Shown one piece after another: positions 63,050-64,000 of a stretch of 64,000 bases of DNA. The DNA comes from Nostoc paludosum FACHB-159 (GTDB taxonomy: Bacteria > Cyanobacteriota > Cyanobacteriia > Cyanobacteriales > Nostocaceae): positions 62,001 to 126,000 of the forward strand of contig NZ_JACJTU010000008.1 of assembly GCF_014698835.1 (NCBI RefSeq), given 5' to 3'. The notes beneath the pieces were generated by a model. The model did not search any database. It worked only from the letters and a program-made list of their open reading frames with translations, and was not told where the DNA came from. Both the position numbers and the translations under genes were made by a program. Every line of letters starts with the position of its first letter. Position 1 is the first letter of the stretch.

Positions 63050-64000
63050 TTATGGCCGCTGTGGTTTCTTACCAAAAACATAGCGCAGTGTATCTATAAT
63101 CCAAGTTTGGAAGTTGTCAATGTAGCTAAATATCACTGGCACTACCAAGAGTGTCAACAGGGTCGAAGTTGTGAAACCGCCCATAATGGCAATTCCCATT
63201 GGTTGACGAACTTCGGAACCTGTGCCAATTCCCAATGCTAAAGGTAGAGTACCTGCGATGGTTGCTAGGGAAGTCATCATAATCGGGCGCAGACGTGACA
63301 CGCCAGCTTCTACTAAGGCTTGACGTTGTTTTTTGCCTTCCTGCATATTGATAATGGTGTAGTCTACTAACAGAATCGAGTTTTTGGTGACAATTCCTAA
63401 CAGCAAGACGACACCAATTAAGGCATATAATCCCAAAGGTTTTTGGGCAACCATCAATGCTACCAATGTGCCGCCTAAACAAAAGGGTAAGGCTGCCATA
63501 ATCGATAATGGATGGAGAAAGTTGTTATACAGCAGCACCAGAATTGCGTAGATAGATATTAATGCTAGTCCTAAGGCGCTGCCAAAACGACCGAAAATGT
63601 CTTGCATAATTTTGGCGCTACCTGAAGGTTGCTGTACTACTCCTGGCGGTAAGTTTTGCATTGCAGGTAGTTTGTTGATTGTTTCTACTGCTTGTCCTAG
63701 AGAAATACCTTGGAGGTTGGCTTCGACAGCGACTTGGCGGGCGCGATCGTAGCGGTTGATGGTAGCAGGGCCGCTACCAAAGCGAATATCTGCCACTGCT
63801 ACAAGGGGAACTAGTTTACCATTTTGGGTGGGGACTTGGAGATTTGTAATTGTGTTGATGTCAGCCCGTGCTTCGGGGTCGATTTGCACGCGAATGGGGA
63901 TTTGCCGATCGCTCAAATTAAATTTTGCTAAATTGGCATCGTTATCGCCAATAGTACCAAGGGAAGCAGTCCGGGCGATCGCTTGCACTGTCACCCCCAA
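63050..64000 (-). CDS. RND efflux transporter permease (C-terminal part, continues past the window)
   Basis: 316 aa seen; the start lies beyond the right edge. It begins in the periplasmic porter region (VQIDPEARADINTITNLQVP) and continues into the second membrane half: YAILVLLYNNFLHPLSIMAALPFCLGGTLVALMV, GVVLLLGIVTKNSILLVDY, MTSLATIAGTLPLALGIGTGSEVRQPMGIAIMGG. This is the AcrB/HAE1 family, exporting drugs or metabolites with a membrane-fusion partner and TolC. The fusion-protein gene is not in the window. Confidence 0.93.
   Translation of the reverse strand: MGVTVQAIARTASLGTIGDNDANLAKFNLSDRQIPIRVQIDPEARADINTITNLQVPTQNGKLVPLVAVADIRFGSGPATINRYDRARQVAVEANLQGISLGQAVETINKLPAMQNLPPGVVQQPSGSAKIMQDIFGRFGSALGLALISIYAILVLLYNNFLHPLSIMAALPFCLGGTLVALMVAQKPLGLYALIGVVLLLGIVTKNSILLVDYTIINMQEGKKQRQALVEAGVSRLRPIMMTSLATIAGTLPLALGIGTGSEVRQPMGIAIMGGFTTSTLLTLLVVPVIFSYIDNFQTWIIDTLRYVFGKKPQRP

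Noticed and set aside
63126-63482. 118-codon minus-strand frame inside the RND gene
   Set aside because: Out-of-frame shadow of the transporter.

Overview
The window is chromosomal DNA from a filamentous, probably heterocyst-forming cyanobacterium (Nostoc/Anabaena type). The evidence is the dense GCGATCGC (HIP1) octamers, the many 7-bp tandem repeats of the kind known from Nostocales (TCCAAAA, GGGGACT, GGCAGRA, ATTAGTC), and the gene set: chlD, a CP12 fusion, a group 3 sigma factor of SigF type, a GAF-GAF-PAS adenylate cyclase of CyaB type, DUF4278, DUF3285, DUF2555 and a probable NdhP. No rRNA, CRISPR array, prophage or intact transposase is visible. Most of the window is ordinary core genome; the unusual material lies in the spacers.

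Layout. 1-6 kb: a histidine kinase tail, a membrane protein, the adenylate cyclase, then a minus-strand stress-type group (69-aa protein, HPF/cold-shock fusion, phosphoribosyltransferase, DUF2267). 6.7-10.2 kb: a cyanobacterial unknown, a duplicated-domain exported protein and a GHL10-type glycosyl hydrolase. 10.2-19 kb: a TPR gene relic, a DUF6888/DUF6887 pair overlapping an EGY-type M50 protease, an orphan PAAR-like protein, a lipoate ligase family protein, coaBC, DUF2555, an esterase with a likely CTG start, an SDR and purH. 18.9-21.9 kb: a gene-poor stretch with three Yfr2-like sRNA genes, a small EF-hand protein and degraded gene fragments. 21.9-24.7 kb: an lptA-lptB-lptF lipopolysaccharide export cluster. 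24.8-31.7 kb: CBS-CP12, chlD, sigF, a Bax inhibitor-1 protein, and prfB with its programmed frameshift, preceded by a collapsed second copy of prfB.

31.9-38 kb: DUF3285, ybeY, dgkA, trpG, a metallo-beta-lactamase-fold protein lacking its main metal motif, a seven-repeat FG-GAP/VCBS protein and pepP. 38-41 kb: a gene fragment, an APH-type kinase, an exported protein, a MITE-like insertion with a 9-bp target duplication, and DUF4278. 41-52.7 kb: ftsH, an exported protein, gltX, tRNA-Asp, a heptamer array, two tandem Ser/Thr kinases sharing an unrecognised C-terminal domain, a phytase-like secreted esterase and a TM0106-type nuclease. 52.8-64 kb: a class V aminotransferase, a GT-B glycosyltransferase followed by two small unknowns and yjbQ, a Nif3-like protein, small conserved proteins, a beta-CASP protein, ndhP, DUF29 and the C-terminal part of an RND transporter.

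The clearest functional groupings are lptA-lptB-lptF (outer-membrane lipid transport), ybeY-dgkA and trpG-MBL (tight spacing), and the light/energy genes (chlD, CBS-CP12, ftsH, ndhP). The most promising leads are the Yfr2-like trio, the prfB relic beside intact prfB, the shared kinase C-terminal domain, the DUF6888/DUF6887 pair and the MITE. All assignments are by eye; no database search was run.
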